A stretch of DNA of 64,000 bases from Dromiciops gliroides (Eukaryota; Chordata; Mammalia; Microbiotheria; Microbiotheriidae): NCBI RefSeq assembly GCF_019393635.1, contig NC_057861.1, positions 90,254,827-90,318,826 of the forward strand, given 5' to 3'. A program made the position numbers and the translations under genes. Below the pieces are notes generated by a model. The model was not told the origin of the DNA, made no database searches, and saw nothing but the letters and a program-made list of their open reading frames with translations. Of this stretch, positions 48,146 through 60,744 are shown piece by piece. Each line of letters opens with the position of its first letter. The first letter of the stretch is position 1.

Positions 48146-48660
48146 TTAAGTATTTACATGAAAGAAATGAAAATATTGTACCCCAAATGCTGTAAGAGCT
48201 TACTGTGTTATCACAGAATTTCTACATATCAGGGGCTGGTACTGCCCCATTGTGCCCCTAGAGAAGAATAAGAGGATCAGGGTAAACATAAATGACATAT
48301 TCTCTGCCCCTGGGGTCCAAGTGAAACAATGGAAAACAACTCAGGAACCTGAACATGAGAACCTTCTGAACAGCAGTGTTCCCATCTCAGTGAACTCAGT
48401 CATCATCTTATAAAGTGAAAATGTTGTCAGTATATAAATAAAACCTGAAAACTATTTCTGAAGATGCTATAGTCATGAAGACCTAGAAAAGAAAGAAAAT
48501 GTCAACAGAATACTCAGCACTGTTCAATAATTCCATATAAGAGAACTTTATCATAGAAAATTATATTAAAGAAGAATCATCTTTTGCTTTGCCTCTGTAC
48601 CCCAAGGACCATAGGATTTTCGCATCCAGCTTATAGCCAAAAACTTTCATACATGTTTTT
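48146..48660. other. No recognised feature
   Basis: No gene or named repeat seen. Confidence 0.4.
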
Positions 48661-48935
48661 GTAGAATGTGAGCCTTCAGAACAGGGATTGTAATTTCTTT
48701 TTCTTTAAATTATTTTTTTGTGGGGCAATGGGGGTTAAGTGACTTGATCAGGGTCACACAGCCAGTAAGTGTCAAGTGTCTGAGGCCGGATTTGAACTCA
48801 GGTCCTCCTGAATCCAAGGTCTGTGCTTTATCCACTGTTCCACCTAGCTGCCCCCAGGTATTGTCATTTCTATTTGTAACCCCAGTGTTTATTGAAGAGC
48901 TTTGCACATAGTAGGTACTCAATAAATGCTCCATC
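48661..48935 (+). repeat. L2 LINE 3' end split by a SINE
   Basis: GAATGTGAGCCTTCAGAACA before, and ACCCCAGTGTTTATTGAAG with CACATAGTAGGTACTCAATA after the SINE. Confidence 0.75.
48706..48855 (-). mobile_element. WSINE1-like SINE within L2
   Basis: Imperfect flanks GGATTGTAATTTCTTTTTC and GGTATTGTCATTTCTATT bracket it. Confidence 0.92.
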
Positions 48936-49590
48936 TACTCTTCTAGTTTTTCCAAGGAATATTTACTTTGTAGAAATAGGGAAAACAAATTTATATGCAT
49001 TTTCCCCAACATATAAGGACAAAGTTTAAAATCCATCTCTGGGGGGCATAGACTGGAAACTCAATATAGTTTCTAACTGGGAATATCACTCCCACCAACT
49101 TAATGTCTAGACTTCTGTTCAATTAATCCTTGTATCCTGAATATCCCTCCTTGCTGTTCTGGTCACTAATACTACATGACTACAAAATTCAGAATCTAGA
49201 AACACAAGACAATAGAGTCTAATCCTTTCAGCTAAATAAGAAATGAACAAATAGAGAAGCCAACCACCAAGATCCTTTCAGAGGTCTACATAGACTGAGA
49301 GAGAACAAGGCCTCAAATTGAACTGTGAGCAAAAAAGAAAAAGTCACTTGAGACTCCCATAGATCATTTGGACAAAGGGGGCTATTGCTTCTCCTAATCA
49401 CATATTTAAGATACTGGAAGTATTTATGGAAAGTGTACATATACTGCACAATTTTGCCAGTTTTATGATTCACTAGGACTCTCTTGGAAGTAGATTTCCC
49501 AGTATATTTCCATTGGGAGAGACACCATAGCACTCTGTGCATGTTATTGTCCCCTACATTATGTTCCCCTCCTCTCGGGAAAATTTCAGC
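48936..49590. other. No recognised feature
   Basis: A minus-strand frame at 49228-49542 has no family resemblance and no supporting context. Confidence 0.4.
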
Positions 49591-49606
49591 AAGATACTTA
49601 CTGAGT

Positions 49607-49766
49607 TAGGGGCAGCTAGGTGGCGAAGTGGATAGAACACCAGCCCTGGAGTCAGGAGGACCCAAGTTCAAATCCAGCCTCAGACACTTAACACTTACTA
49701 GCTGTGTGACCCTGGAAAAGTCACTTAAGCCCAATTGCCTCACAAAAAAAAAGTTAAAAAAAAAAA
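49607..49766 (+). mobile_element. WSINE1-like SINE
   Basis: 16-bp near-perfect duplication AAGATACTTACTGAGT (49591) and AAGATACTCACTGAGT (49767). Confidence 0.95.
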
Positions 49767-49943
49767 AAGATACTCACTGAGTCACATCCACCTTAGATCA
49801 TTCCCTATTCCTAGGTTACAATACATACTTTAAGGGAGTAAAGATATTTGTAGTCTGTGGTCCTTCAAATAAATATTACATTCAATATAACAAACAACAT
49901 TTCAATGGGACATGACTGCTGACTTTGTAGAGATCGCAGTCTT

Positions 49944-50092
49944 TTTTTTTTTTTTTGTGAGGCAATTGGGGTTAAGTGACTTGCTCAGGGTCACACAGCT
50001 AGTAAGTGTTAAGTGTCTGAGGCGAGATTTGAACTCAGGTCCTCCTGAATCCAGGGCCAGTGCTTTATCCACTGTGCCACTTAGCTGCCCCC
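49944..50092 (-). mobile_element. WSINE1-like SINE
   Basis: 14-bp duplication GAGATCGCAGTCTT (49930) and GAGATCACAGTCTT (50093). Confidence 0.95.
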
Positions 50093-50114
50093 GAGATCAC
50101 AGTCTTAAGAAACT

Positions 50115-50380
50115 GAGATCACTAATTATAATAATAGCTTACATTTATATACCTTTTTAAGGTTTACAAAGTGCTTTACAAATATTCATTTATTTATCTT
50201 TATAATAAGGGAGTAGGTACTATAATTAACTCCAATTTTAGAGATGAGGAGACTGAAACAAACAGATATTAAATGACTTGCCTGAGTCCACACAGTTACT
50301 TATTTATTGCATAAGGCTGGATTTGAACTCAGGTTTTCTTGACTCTAGCTCTCAATTCATGGTGCCACTTTCTGATACAA
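50115..50380 (-). repeat. MIR SINE
   Basis: ATAATAGCTTACATTTATAT, TTTAGAGATGAGGAGACTG and GCTGGATTTGAACTCAGG. Confidence 0.78.
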
Positions 50381-50690
50381 AATGATATATACAAAATGAA
50401 TAGTAGCGCAAAACAAAGTTTTATGATAACTTTATCCACTGGGAATATTGGGAAAGGATTCATATAGGTGAAGTGTTTGGGGCTTTCAATAACAGGTAAG
50501 AATTTAACAAAGATAGAGGGGGGTGGGAATTCCAGACATAAGGAACATAGGATCAGAGTCAGGAAAGCAGAGCATTTTTGCCAACTTTAGAACACATAGA
50601 CTTTTGTGGGAGATCCATACTGTATTCCTCTGCCAATATTATTTATAAAAGATGTTTTTACCTAGTTTTTTTTCCTATCAATAGTCTTTT

Positions 50691-50980
50691 TGTTTGTTTG
50701 TTTTTTGGTTTGCTTTTTTATTTTTATTTTATTTATTTATTCACTCATTCATTCATTTGCTTATTTGTCTATTTATTTATTTATTTGCTTATTTATTTAT
50801 TTGCTTATTTATTTATTTGTTTGTTTGTTTGTTTGTTTGTTTTTGCAGGGGAATGAGAATTAAGTGGCTTGCCCAGGTTCACACAGCTAGTAAGTGTAAA
50901 GTGTCTGAAGCAGGATTTGAACTCAGGTCTTCCTGAATCCAAGGCTGGTGCTTTATCCACTGAGCCACCTAGCTGCCCCC
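50691..50980 (-). mobile_element. WSINE1-like SINE with expanded (TTTA)/(TTTG) tail
   Basis: The SINE body is 50843-50980 and its tail has grown into about 150 bp of TTTA/TTTG repeats. TCAATAGTCTTTT flanks both ends (50678-50690, 50981-50993). Confidence 0.94.
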
Positions 50981-50993
50981 TCAATAGTCTTTT

Positions 50994-51138
50994 TTTTTTT
51001 TTGGGCAGGCAATGGGGTCAAGTGACTTGCCCAGGGTCACACAGCTAGTAAGTGTCAAGTGTCTGAGGCTGGATTTGAACTCAGGTACTACTGAATCCAG
51101 GGCCGGTGCTTTAACCACTGCACCATCTAGCTGCCCCC
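50994..51138 (-). mobile_element. Second WSINE1-like SINE at the same target
   Basis: Same orientation, immediately adjacent, bracketed by the same 13-mer TCAATAGTCTTTT at 50981-50993 and 51139-51151. Confidence 0.95.
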
Positions 51139-51151
51139 TCAATAGTCTTTT

Positions 51152-52297
<1,146 letters not shown>

Positions 52298-52360
52298 AAA
52301 GTGTAGAGATGTTTCATATTGAATAAAATTTGGGAAAAAAAAAAAAGAATAAAAAGGATA

Positions 52361-52504
52361 GGGGCAGCTAGGTGGCGCAGTGGGTAGAGCACCAGCCCTG
52401 GATTCAGGAGGATCTGAGTTCAAATCTGGCCTCAGATACTTAACACTAGCTGTGTGACTCTGCGCAAGTCACTTAACCCCAATTGCCTCACAAAAAAAAA
52501 AAAA
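52361..52504 (+). mobile_element. WSINE1-like SINE downstream of RPS10 retrocopy
   Basis: CCCCAATTGCCTCAC tail subtype with poly(A). AAGAATAAAAAGGATA flanks both sides (52345-52360, 52505-52520). Confidence 0.96.
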
Positions 52505-52520
52505 AAGAATAAAAAGGATA

Positions 52521-52676
52521 GGGGCAGCTATGTGGTACAGTGGATAAAGCACCAGCCCTGGATTCAGGAGGGCCTGAGTTCAGATCCAGCCTCAGACAAT
52601 TGACACTTACTAGCTGTGTGACCCTGGGCAAGTCACTTTAACCCTCATTGCCCTGCCAAAAAAAAAAAAAAAAAAA
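52521..52676 (+). mobile_element. Adjacent second WSINE1-like SINE
   Basis: ACCCTCATTGCCCTGCC tail subtype with an 18-19 base poly(A). It starts right after the third copy of the target 16-mer; no matching duplication follows its tail. Confidence 0.95.
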
Positions 52677-52689
52677 CTTATCTAAGATG

Positions 52690-53820
52690 AAATCTGAGAT
52701 CATTTATGTCTTTAAGCCCTGACCACAATTGCCTATTTGGTCGCATCTCATGTTCCCTTCTTGTCTTGTTCTCTCTTGTTAGATGTGTCTTAGCCCAGAA
52801 AACTTTGAGCATTAAAGTTTGAACAGCCGCCTTCATTCTCAGCCTCCTTTGAGCAGATCAGCACTGGGCAAAGAAAGGTTATGAAGGACAAGTTAAATAG
52901 CTGCTAGAATCAATGGTTACAAACTGAGGAAAAGTGAGGGGAGCATAATAAAAATATGCACATATATTATCCTCCTCCTGGGAGGCTGGCTTGGGAAAGC
53001 TGATCCCCAGAGTCCAAACCAGGCTTTAAGGCACCATTGGGTTAGAAAGAATTGTCTGTTTGGTTTCTGCTTTGCTCGCTAACTGGCTGTCAATCAGGCT
53101 TCTATGCTATTGTGATATGAAGTGTGAGCTGATTGAATGAGCTCTGGACTCATTGCCAAGTCCTCTCCCTGCTCTGGGCCTTTACAGCTGCTGAGGCAGA
53201 GCTGAGGGCAAGACTTGACATTGGACCAGAGAACTGTTCAGCCTCAGCTCCTTCACAACAGTGAGATTTGTTCCACACTAATCAACCTCATTGTGGAGGC
53301 CTCTGCCAGAAGGCAGTGCCAGTTCTATCTTTGCTGTGGAGGGGGTCTGGGGAAGGCTTGACTGAGTTGTTAGTTCTCAATATACAGGAGGTGTTTGGGG
53401 AGAGAGCGACTTCCCTGAAAGCTCTGTTAGTCATGAGAATTCTGAAGGAAGTGTGGCTTACCAGTATGTATAGCAATAGATATCACATGGCAAACTTCCT
53501 CTCCCTCCACTATGACTAAGGGGGGCAATAATGGCATTGCACCAGGATGCCATTGTTTAGAGGCATTGATACAACTTACTCTCCAAAAGCATAGGAACAA
53601 CTGAACTTAGCAGCTAGTGGGTGAGCAAGAATGATTAGTAAAATAGGAAGCTACCAAATGGCATAGGTTTCATTCTTACTACTCCCCTTTTCCCCAAGCT
53701 GCTTCATTACATGTTTTCCAGCACCCTCCTCTATCCCATGGTGGTACATTCAACCACAGGATCATGCTCTGCCTTCCCCGTTATTTATATTTGTTTTCAA
53801 AAAGTGATTGCTACTCACCA
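52690..53820. promoter_or_regulatory. Repeat-poor block with PBX-MEIS type site
   Basis: About 1.1 kb without a recognised mobile element, less AT-rich than its surroundings. CTGTCAATCA at 53087-53096 is the reverse complement of the PBX-PREP/MEIS site TGATTGACAG. Candidate enhancer; conservation untested. Confidence 0.3.
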
Positions 53821-53832
53821 TCAATAATTGTC

Positions 53833-53992
53833 TTTGTTTTGCTTTTCCTTTTTTTGCGGGGCAGTGAGGGTTAAGTGACTTACCCAGGGTCAAACAGCTA
53901 GTAAGTGTCAAGTGTCTGAGGCCACATTTGAACATAGGTCCTCCTGAATCCAGGGCCATTGCTTTATCAAACACTGTGCCACTTAGCTGCCC
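53833..53992 (-). mobile_element. WSINE1-like SINE
   Basis: GCGGGGCAGTGAGGGTTAAG to CACTTAGCTGCCC; CAATAATT flanks both sides. Confidence 0.92.
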
Positions 53993-54149
53993 CAATAATT
54001 CTTGACTGGGTATATTGTGTGAAAAAATGTTAGGTATGGCTCTGGGTAGAAAGATAATTAGAGTCTAACACCTTCTTCCTTTTGGAGATGAGATCCATAG
54101 CATGAGTGCTATTATTTCCACTTTTGTTGTTTATCTGACTCTACTTAAC

Positions 54150-54373
54150 ACCATGGCGTTTGTCCATCAGCTTTTCTTGGTAAAGATATTGGAGAAGTTT
54201 GCCATTTCCTTCTCCAGTGCGTCCACATTTTATAGATGTAGAATTGAGGCAAATAGGGGTTAAGTGACTTGCCCAGGGTCACCCAACTAGTAAGAGTCTG
54301 AGGTCAGATTTGAACTCGGGCCTTACTGACCTAAAGCCCAGTGCTCTATCCATTGTTCCACCTAGGTGCCCCA
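54150..54373 (-). repeat. MAR1-type SINE
   Basis: TTGGTAAAGATATTGGAGAA, TGCCATTTCCTTCTCCAG and CCACCTAGGTGCCCC. Confidence 0.87.
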
Positions 54374-54567
54374 TCTTCATTATACTCATGAGGAAATGGA
54401 GACACAAAGAGGTAGAGTAGTTCTTTTCACCCATGGTTCTAGGACTACTAAATATGTGATAGAGTTGTAATTTAAAGGAATATCTGAGGAGGTTGACAAT
54501 GGGGAGTTACATTAGACACTAATGTGGATGAACAAGGCACTCATTCACCAAATATTGTTACTGATAG

Positions 54568-54569
<2 letters not shown>

Positions 54570-54609
<40 letters not shown>

Positions 54610-54671
54610 CACACACATATATATAAGATCTTTTATGTATATATGCATATATGTGTGTATATACACACATA

Positions 54672-54746
<75 letters not shown>
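54570..54746. repeat. (TA)n/(CA)n microsatellite with perfect palindrome
   Basis: TA blocks interrupted by ACAC and GTGT runs. 54647-54674 is a 28-bp perfect palindrome centred at 54660/54661. Confidence 0.95.
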
Positions 54747-54748
<2 letters not shown>

Positions 54749-55048
54749 TGAAGTTCCCTAGGTATCATTCTCCCCAATCCTAGAGAATTATTCATTAGAT
54801 AACAAAGAATATTTAAAAAAAAAGGCATCAAACTTAACCAATACAACAAAGAATTCTGTTCCTCTGCAAAAATATTTTTTAAAAAATAGGAAAATGACTT
54901 CTCATATCTCTTCTTGGTCCCACATTTGGTCATTATAATTTTTCAACATTCAGTTATATTTGTTTTGTTCACAAAATGATAAAATATGAATGTTAAGAAG
55001 GACCACATTTGCCTTATAAGTCAATAGATACTTAAAGATAATCACAGT

Positions 55049-55201
55049 AGGGGCAACTAGGTGGCGCAGTGGATAGAGCACCGGCCCTGGAGTCAAGGAG
55101 TACCTGAGTTCAAATCCAGCCTCAGATACTTAGCACACACTTACTAGCTGTGTGACCCTGGGCAAGTCACTTAACCCCAATTACCTCACTAAAAAAAAAA
55201 A
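55049..55201 (+). mobile_element. WSINE1-like SINE
   Basis: 15-bp duplication AAAGATAATCACAGT at 55034-55048 and 55202-55216. Confidence 0.96.
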
Positions 55202-55327
55202 AAAGATAATCACAGTTATCCCATACCAGACACTTCGTTGTCCAGTCTATCCTAAAAGAGAACCAAAGAGGGAGAACACTTTCCCTCCTGAAGAGGCACA
55301 TTCTGCTTTTGGACGACTCTTTTAGAA

Positions 55328-55353
55328 AGTGTGTGTGTGTGTGTGTGTGTGTT
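55328..55353. repeat. (GT)n microsatellite
   Basis: Short pure GT run followed by GC-containing alternating sequence (GCGTGCTCACACATG). Confidence 0.93.
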
Positions 55354-55506
55354 TATGCGTGCTCACACATGAGCATGCACATGCATGTGTATGGTTTTTT
55401 GTTTGTTTATTTTTAAATGATGTCTAGCATAAAGTCTGTCAAGTACCAAAGAAAATATATCTATTCCCTCTTTCACATAAAACAAGTCTTCAAATATTTG
55501 AAGACA

Positions 55507-55665
55507 TGGGACAGCTAGGTGGCACAGTGGATAGAGAGCCCTGGTCCTGTAGTCAAGAGGACCTGAGTTCAAATCTGGCCTCAGACACTTGACACTTACT
55601 AGCTGTGTAACCCTGGGCAAGTCACTTAACCCCAATTGCCTCACCAAAAAAAAAATTACAAAAAA
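55507..55665 (+). mobile_element. WSINE1-like SINE within L3
   Basis: 16-bp duplication CAAATATTTGAAGACA at 55491-55506 and 55666-55681. Confidence 0.96.
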
Positions 55666-55927
55666 CAAATATTTGAAGACAGCCCTCAAGTCTTTTCTTT
55701 TTTTATTTTTCAGGCTGCACATGCTTAATTTCTTCAACTAGGAACACATAATATAGACTCAGAACACATAACACAGATGCAAATCCCTTCAGCAACCTTG
55801 TTGCCTTCATCTGGACCCTCTCCAGATCATCAATATATAGTATGGTACCCACATGAGGTCGTTCAAGGGTAGAGCACAGTGAGATAATAATTTTTCTATT
55901 CCAGAAAGTTGTGTGCCTAATGAAACA

Positions 55928-56170
55928 CTGTTATTGTTATTCAGTCATGTCCAACTCTTCATGACCCATTTGGAGTTTTCTTGACAAAGATACTAAAAGG
56001 GTTTGCCCTTTCCTTCTCCAAGTCATTTTAGAGATGAGAAAACTGAGACAAACAGGGTTAAATGACTTGCCCAGGATCACATAGCTAGTAAGAGTCTGAT
56101 GTCAGATTTGAACTCAGATCTTCTTGAATTCAGATCCAGCACTCTTATCTCCTGAGTCATCTCTCTGCCC
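55928..56170 (-). repeat. MAR1-type SINE within L3
   Basis: TTATTCAGTCATGTCCAAC, GAGTTTTCTTGACAAAG and CATCTCTCTGCCCC. Confidence 0.88.
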
Positions 56171-56905
56171 CATTACAAGTAGAGTGTACTTTTAATACAA
56201 TAAAAATTTCCTTTACATTTATTCTCATTAAATTTTATTTGACCCAAATGATCTAGCCTGCAAAAGGCTTTTTGAATTTTTATTCTATCATAACAGTCTG
56301 TTAGCTATCTTTCCTTGATTTGTATCATTTTTAGATTTGATAAATTTACTGTCTATTTCTTTTTTGCAAATAATTGATAACAATGTTAAGTGGCATAGGA
56401 TGATGCATAGATCTTTGGGCTATGTCACTAAAAACATCATGTCAATTTGATAATAAACTGGTAATGAATGAGTAGTCTTTGGACCCTCTTACTTAACAAA
56501 TTTCCAAAATATTTATTTTTTATTATCTAGCCCATATCTTTCCATCTTTTCCGAAATATTAATATTAAAGCCTTTTATGTTTTACAACTTGCTAATATGT
56601 GTGTATATGTGTGTATACAATCTATGACTATATCTATATCTATATCCATATTCATATCTATATCATCTATATCTACATATAACCCGATTTACTGGTTAAT
56701 AACATTGTCAAAAATGAAAATAGGTGAAGTAGGATTTATTTTTCAATTGATACAACCATCTTGAATTTTGGGATTTAAGGTTCTCTTTCTAAACATTCGC
56801 TAACTATCCTTTTAATATATTCCAGAATTTTACCTCGAATTAAAGTCAAGTTCACTGGACTACTGTTTACAATCTCCATTCTCTTTACTTAAAAAATATG
56901 GACTT

Positions 56906-57056
56906 TGGGGCAGCTAGGTGGCACAGTGGATAGAGCACCAGCCCTGGATTCAGGAGGACCCGAGTTTAAATCTGGTCTCAGACACTTAACAATTACTGGC
57001 TGTGTGACCCTAGGCAAGTCACTTAACCCCAATTGCCTCACCAAAATAACAAAAAA
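56906..57056 (+). mobile_element. WSINE1-like SINE within L3
   Basis: Intact head and CCCCAATTGCCTCACC end; flanks ATGGACTTT and ATGGCCTTT. Confidence 0.93.
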
Positions 57057-57260
57057 ATGGCCTTTCTTATATTCTTCAGCAGTTCTATAGTAGTCCTCCC
57101 AAGTGGCTTAGTAGCCAGGTCTTTCAATTCTTTCTTTCTCAGAGAATATAAATTCCTTCTGGGACAGGTGACTTGAATCCAAACTAGATTGCTAATTTCT
57201 CTCTTAATATTACCATAATTCTCTGGGGTATCAACTCCCTATTAGCTCTTAATTTTGTTT

Positions 57261-58344
57261 CCTCATATCATAGAAAGACACTTGACAGGCTCCTTGGGAT
57301 ATTCTCAGGAAAAAAAAATGAGGGCTAGTTTATTTTGATGACTTTATGCCCAATTCAATAGCAGGACACACAATGTAGTTATTAATGGTTCAATGTCAAT
57401 GTTGAAGGAAGTCTATCTGAGCAGTCAAGGAATTTGTGTACACAGTGAATCATGAGAAATGTTGTCAAGAGCTTGGCTGTAATTTATGTAAACTATATGG
57501 ATATCATAGAGAGGTAGTAGTGATTATTTGAAAAAATGCTAGAGTTAAAAACAAAAGCAAAGGACAAATTATCATTTGAATTGGTTGAAACAAAGGATAT
57601 TCATTTACAGGTAGAATTTTAACTGGATAGCTTCTGAGGTCTTTGTGTCTCTGAGATTTTATGATTCTCTTATTTTATTATGAGATTATTGCTCCTCTAG
57701 TCAAGGTGTAGACTTCTCCCATGTATGTAAAACTACTAGATTCCTGGCAACTATGATATTGTCTCTAAGTCTTTCCTCATATTTAAGTCCCATCATAAAG
57801 ATCACTTATTTTGGAGACAGAAAACACTCCTTCTAGTTCCCACTCTGAAAATAACTTGGTATATGACTGGCCCATTTGACCATTTTCCCTTCCTTTGTTT
57901 TTTTTTTTTGTTCTTGTTGTTGTTGTTGTCGTTTCCCAATAGTTTTTATTACTATTGATTAAGGTTGAGAATACCTGTCATTCAGTAAGAACTAAGGACA
58001 GTGTCCTAGTCCTACCGAGTATATCACTAGTATAATTCTGCTTGTTGAAAGAGCCCTGATGTCATGGATGCTGGATGAAAGAGGTATTACTCATATTTAT
58101 TCCTCCCTCTTTTTTTGTTTTTGTTTTTGTTTGTTTTACCCCTTGGTCTTGCAATGTGTTCACCTAGAAATACCAAAGAACTGAGGACCCATGCTGACCT
58201 CATGTATAAATGAAATAGGTACAGAGCACTGTATGTAGTCTGGGCAGTTTCCTCCTCAAAATACTCTCATCCTCCAACCATCAGTGATGATTAGAAGTCC
58301 ATCATGACATCTTTGGTTTATTTTTTTTTAGTTAAGGCATCATG
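57261..58344. other. No recognised feature
   Basis: GTT repeats near 57910 and TTTTTG repeats near 58115. No gene or clear repeat. Confidence 0.4.
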
Positions 58345-58690
58345 TCTTATAAAAACAAAGAGCATATCTAGATCAAGAACTGAATGATGAGGGTAACTGA
58401 AAGGATGTTAAGTAGGGACAACCATGTGGAAAAACTAAAGATATTTTGCCTAAAGTAATTTGGAGAAAAAGAACAAGACTTTTTCTATTTTTCTATTTTT
58501 TCAGTAGGAGTTACAGTAGTATTTAAAGGAAGTGATGTTTAGGTTCAGCATTAGCAAGAATTTCCTAATAACTGAACTTCTTAAAAATGGAATGGATTGT
58601 TTAAAGGTATAGTGAGTTTCCTGTTACCAAAAGACTGAATAGAAACTAGACAAATGACTTTCAGCAGTTCTTTAGGGTGAAGGGGGGTGG
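58345..58690 (+). repeat. L3/CR1-clade LINE 3' end
   Basis: Sense L3 end: AGCAAGAATTTCCTAATAAC, AAAATGGAATGGATTG, TATAGTGAGTTTCCTGTTAC. Confidence 0.6.
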
Positions 58691-59019
58691 CAGAGAATCC
58701 CAAATCTAATTCAGCCAATTCTCTCTTTCCCACTCAGTTCTGGCACAAGGTCTTGCAGGTGCATACATATAAGATGCATAGGTTTTTCCTTCTCATGGCC
58801 CACTAAAAGAAAGGGGAAAAAAACAACATTAGTCTTTTTGTGGAAGCAATCACCATAAATTAGCCTTTGAGATAATTCTCGAGATAGCTAAATGTCAACA
58901 GTAGGTCTATTCTAATTTTGCCCCTTTAATTATCCCTTTAACTTCCCCTTATTTTGATAGCTCTCACCCCATCCTACTCCACCTCTTCCTCAATCAGAAT
59001 CAAAACTACATTTTCAAAA

Positions 59020-59225
59020 GTCATCTGCTATTTGCTATTATCATCATCATTAATTTTGATATTAATTCCTATAGTGTTATCAGTCACAGAGAATTTGACA
59101 TACACCATTCCATAGATCCTCATTATAGCCTTGTGAGAAAGATAACAATACTTTTAATCTCATTTTACAGTTAAGTAGATTGAGTCATAGAGGTAGCCTA
59201 ATTTACTTATAATCTTATCCCATAC
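59020..59225 (-). repeat. MIR SINE remnant
   Basis: TTATAGCCTTGTGAGAAAGA and CATTTTACAGTTAAGTAGAT. Confidence 0.65.
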
Positions 59226-59344
59226 CACTCCTCTTCAAACATTCTACATTTCCTTTAAACCTGGATTACTCTCCATTTTCTTTTTTTGATCTTTCCTTTC
59301 TAGAATCTACACTCTCTCCCTACATGTAACACAATTTTTTCAAT

Positions 59345-59419
59345 TCAATTCAATTGAATTCAACAAACTTTATTAATTGCCTACTTGTGCTAGACATTGT
59401 CAAATTGTCCTAGCACTGG

Positions 59420-59478
<59 letters not shown>

Positions 59479-59640
59479 TTCAAAAAATACACAGAAAATG
59501 GGTCCCTATTCTCAAGGAGCTTATTTTCTATTTATTTTCTCTTTTTTCTTTTCTTTTCTTTTTTTCTGCATGGAGTAGGTGAGGTTGGAGAGGGAGGGAA
59601 GGATCATAACTTGTATAGTTAAATATACTTCAATGAGTGT
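59345..59640 (-). repeat. L2 LINE 3' end with CA repeat
   Basis: CAACAAACTTTATTAATTGC and CTCAAGGAGCTTATTTTC flank a pure (CA)n at 59423-59476. Confidence 0.65.
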
Positions 59641-59674
59641 GTATTATGTTGATGTGTGCATTAAAATTATAGTC

Positions 59675-59820
59675 TGAGGGTCAGCTAGGTCCTGCAGTGT
59701 ATAGAGCATTGGCCCTGGAGTCAGGAGGACCAAAGTTCAAATCTCTTCAAATAAGGTCAGACCTGGCCTCAGACACTTACTATGCGGTGACCTCAGGTAA
59801 GTCACTTAATCCAAATAAGA
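59675..59820 (+). repeat. WSINE-like SINE, degraded
   Basis: GGGTCAGCTAGGTCCTGCAG head and GGCCCTGGAGTCAGGAGG; internal duplication near GACCTGGCCTC and no clear tail. Confidence 0.78.
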
Positions 59821-59966
59821 CATACATAAATACATCTATACATACATACATGCATGCATAATTGTATATGTATGTATACACACACAGATATAGATAGATA
59901 TAGATAGATATATAGTCTACACCTGTGATTTCATTGGAATAGGGGACTCTAGATCTGGAAACTACC

Positions 59967-60092
59967 CATATCTATATCTATATCTATATCTATATCTATA
60001 TCTATAATCTATATCTATATCTATATCTATATCTATATCTATATCTATATCTATATCTATATCTATATCTATATCTATATCTATATCTATAT
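59967..60092. repeat. (CTATAT)n hexanucleotide satellite
   Basis: About 21 units with a single interruption near 60006. Confidence 0.98.
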
Positions 60093-60740
60093 CAACAAAA
60101 CTATATAACTATAGTTACATAATAATTGTGTACTTTATAATCTTAGTGAGTTACTTCTGGCACTAAAGTTTAAGTGACTTGATTATGGTCATACAATCAT
60201 ATATCAAAAGACTAATTTGAACTCAAGGACAATTCTTTATGCACTGAAGCATCTTGGCTTTCTACAGTGTGTTTCTTGTGACAAGCTGTCCCCAAGAAAC
60301 ATTGTAAAAGTTCTCATCAAAGAGATATTTGACAATAAATTACACAAAAAAACCCCATAATCCAATAGATTATGTCAATATGTGGTTTTTCTAAATAAAT
60401 ATGGATTGTCAGGGATTCTTATGTACAGTTTAGTGGCCCTCATTTCTATTTGAATTTGTTAGTGAGATTTTCCCCACCCCTTAAATATATGAGATTTAAT
60501 TATGATAGAAATCAGTATTATAGACTACAAATGATTTACTCAAAATCAAGTGTTCTATAGTCTCTTAAGTTAATAATACTATAGCACAGAGCATAGATAT
60601 TATGTAATTATTCTTTATGTACTCTAATATATTCCTTAGTGGCTTAAGCCAATGAAGTAATTTGTTTTCAGGTATCAGTGAATTGTAAACTTGCTCTTGG
60701 TCTGGAATAACTAAATCCCTTTTACTATGTTCATTGTTGT
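60093..60740. other. No recognised feature
   Basis: AT-rich; no gene or named repeat seen. Confidence 0.4.
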
Positions 60741-60744
60741 ACAT

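Larger units (their letters stand above)
55430..57260 (-). repeat. L3/CR1-clade LINE remnant, interrupted
   Basis: Antisense L3 text (TTGAAGACAGCCCTCAAGTC, CTTGTTGCCTTCATCTGGAC, GTCAAGTTCACTGGACTAC, GGGACAGGTGACTTGAATCC). WSINE1 copies and a MAR1 sit inside. No intact frame. Confidence 0.65.

Noticed and set aside
50578-50936. F/I/Y/L-rich frames resembling multi-pass membrane segments
   Set aside because: They arise from the TTTA/TTTG expanded SINE tail.
54541-54933. 130-residue I/Y-rich minus frame that could look like a membrane protein
   Set aside because: It is a translation of TA dinucleotide repeats.
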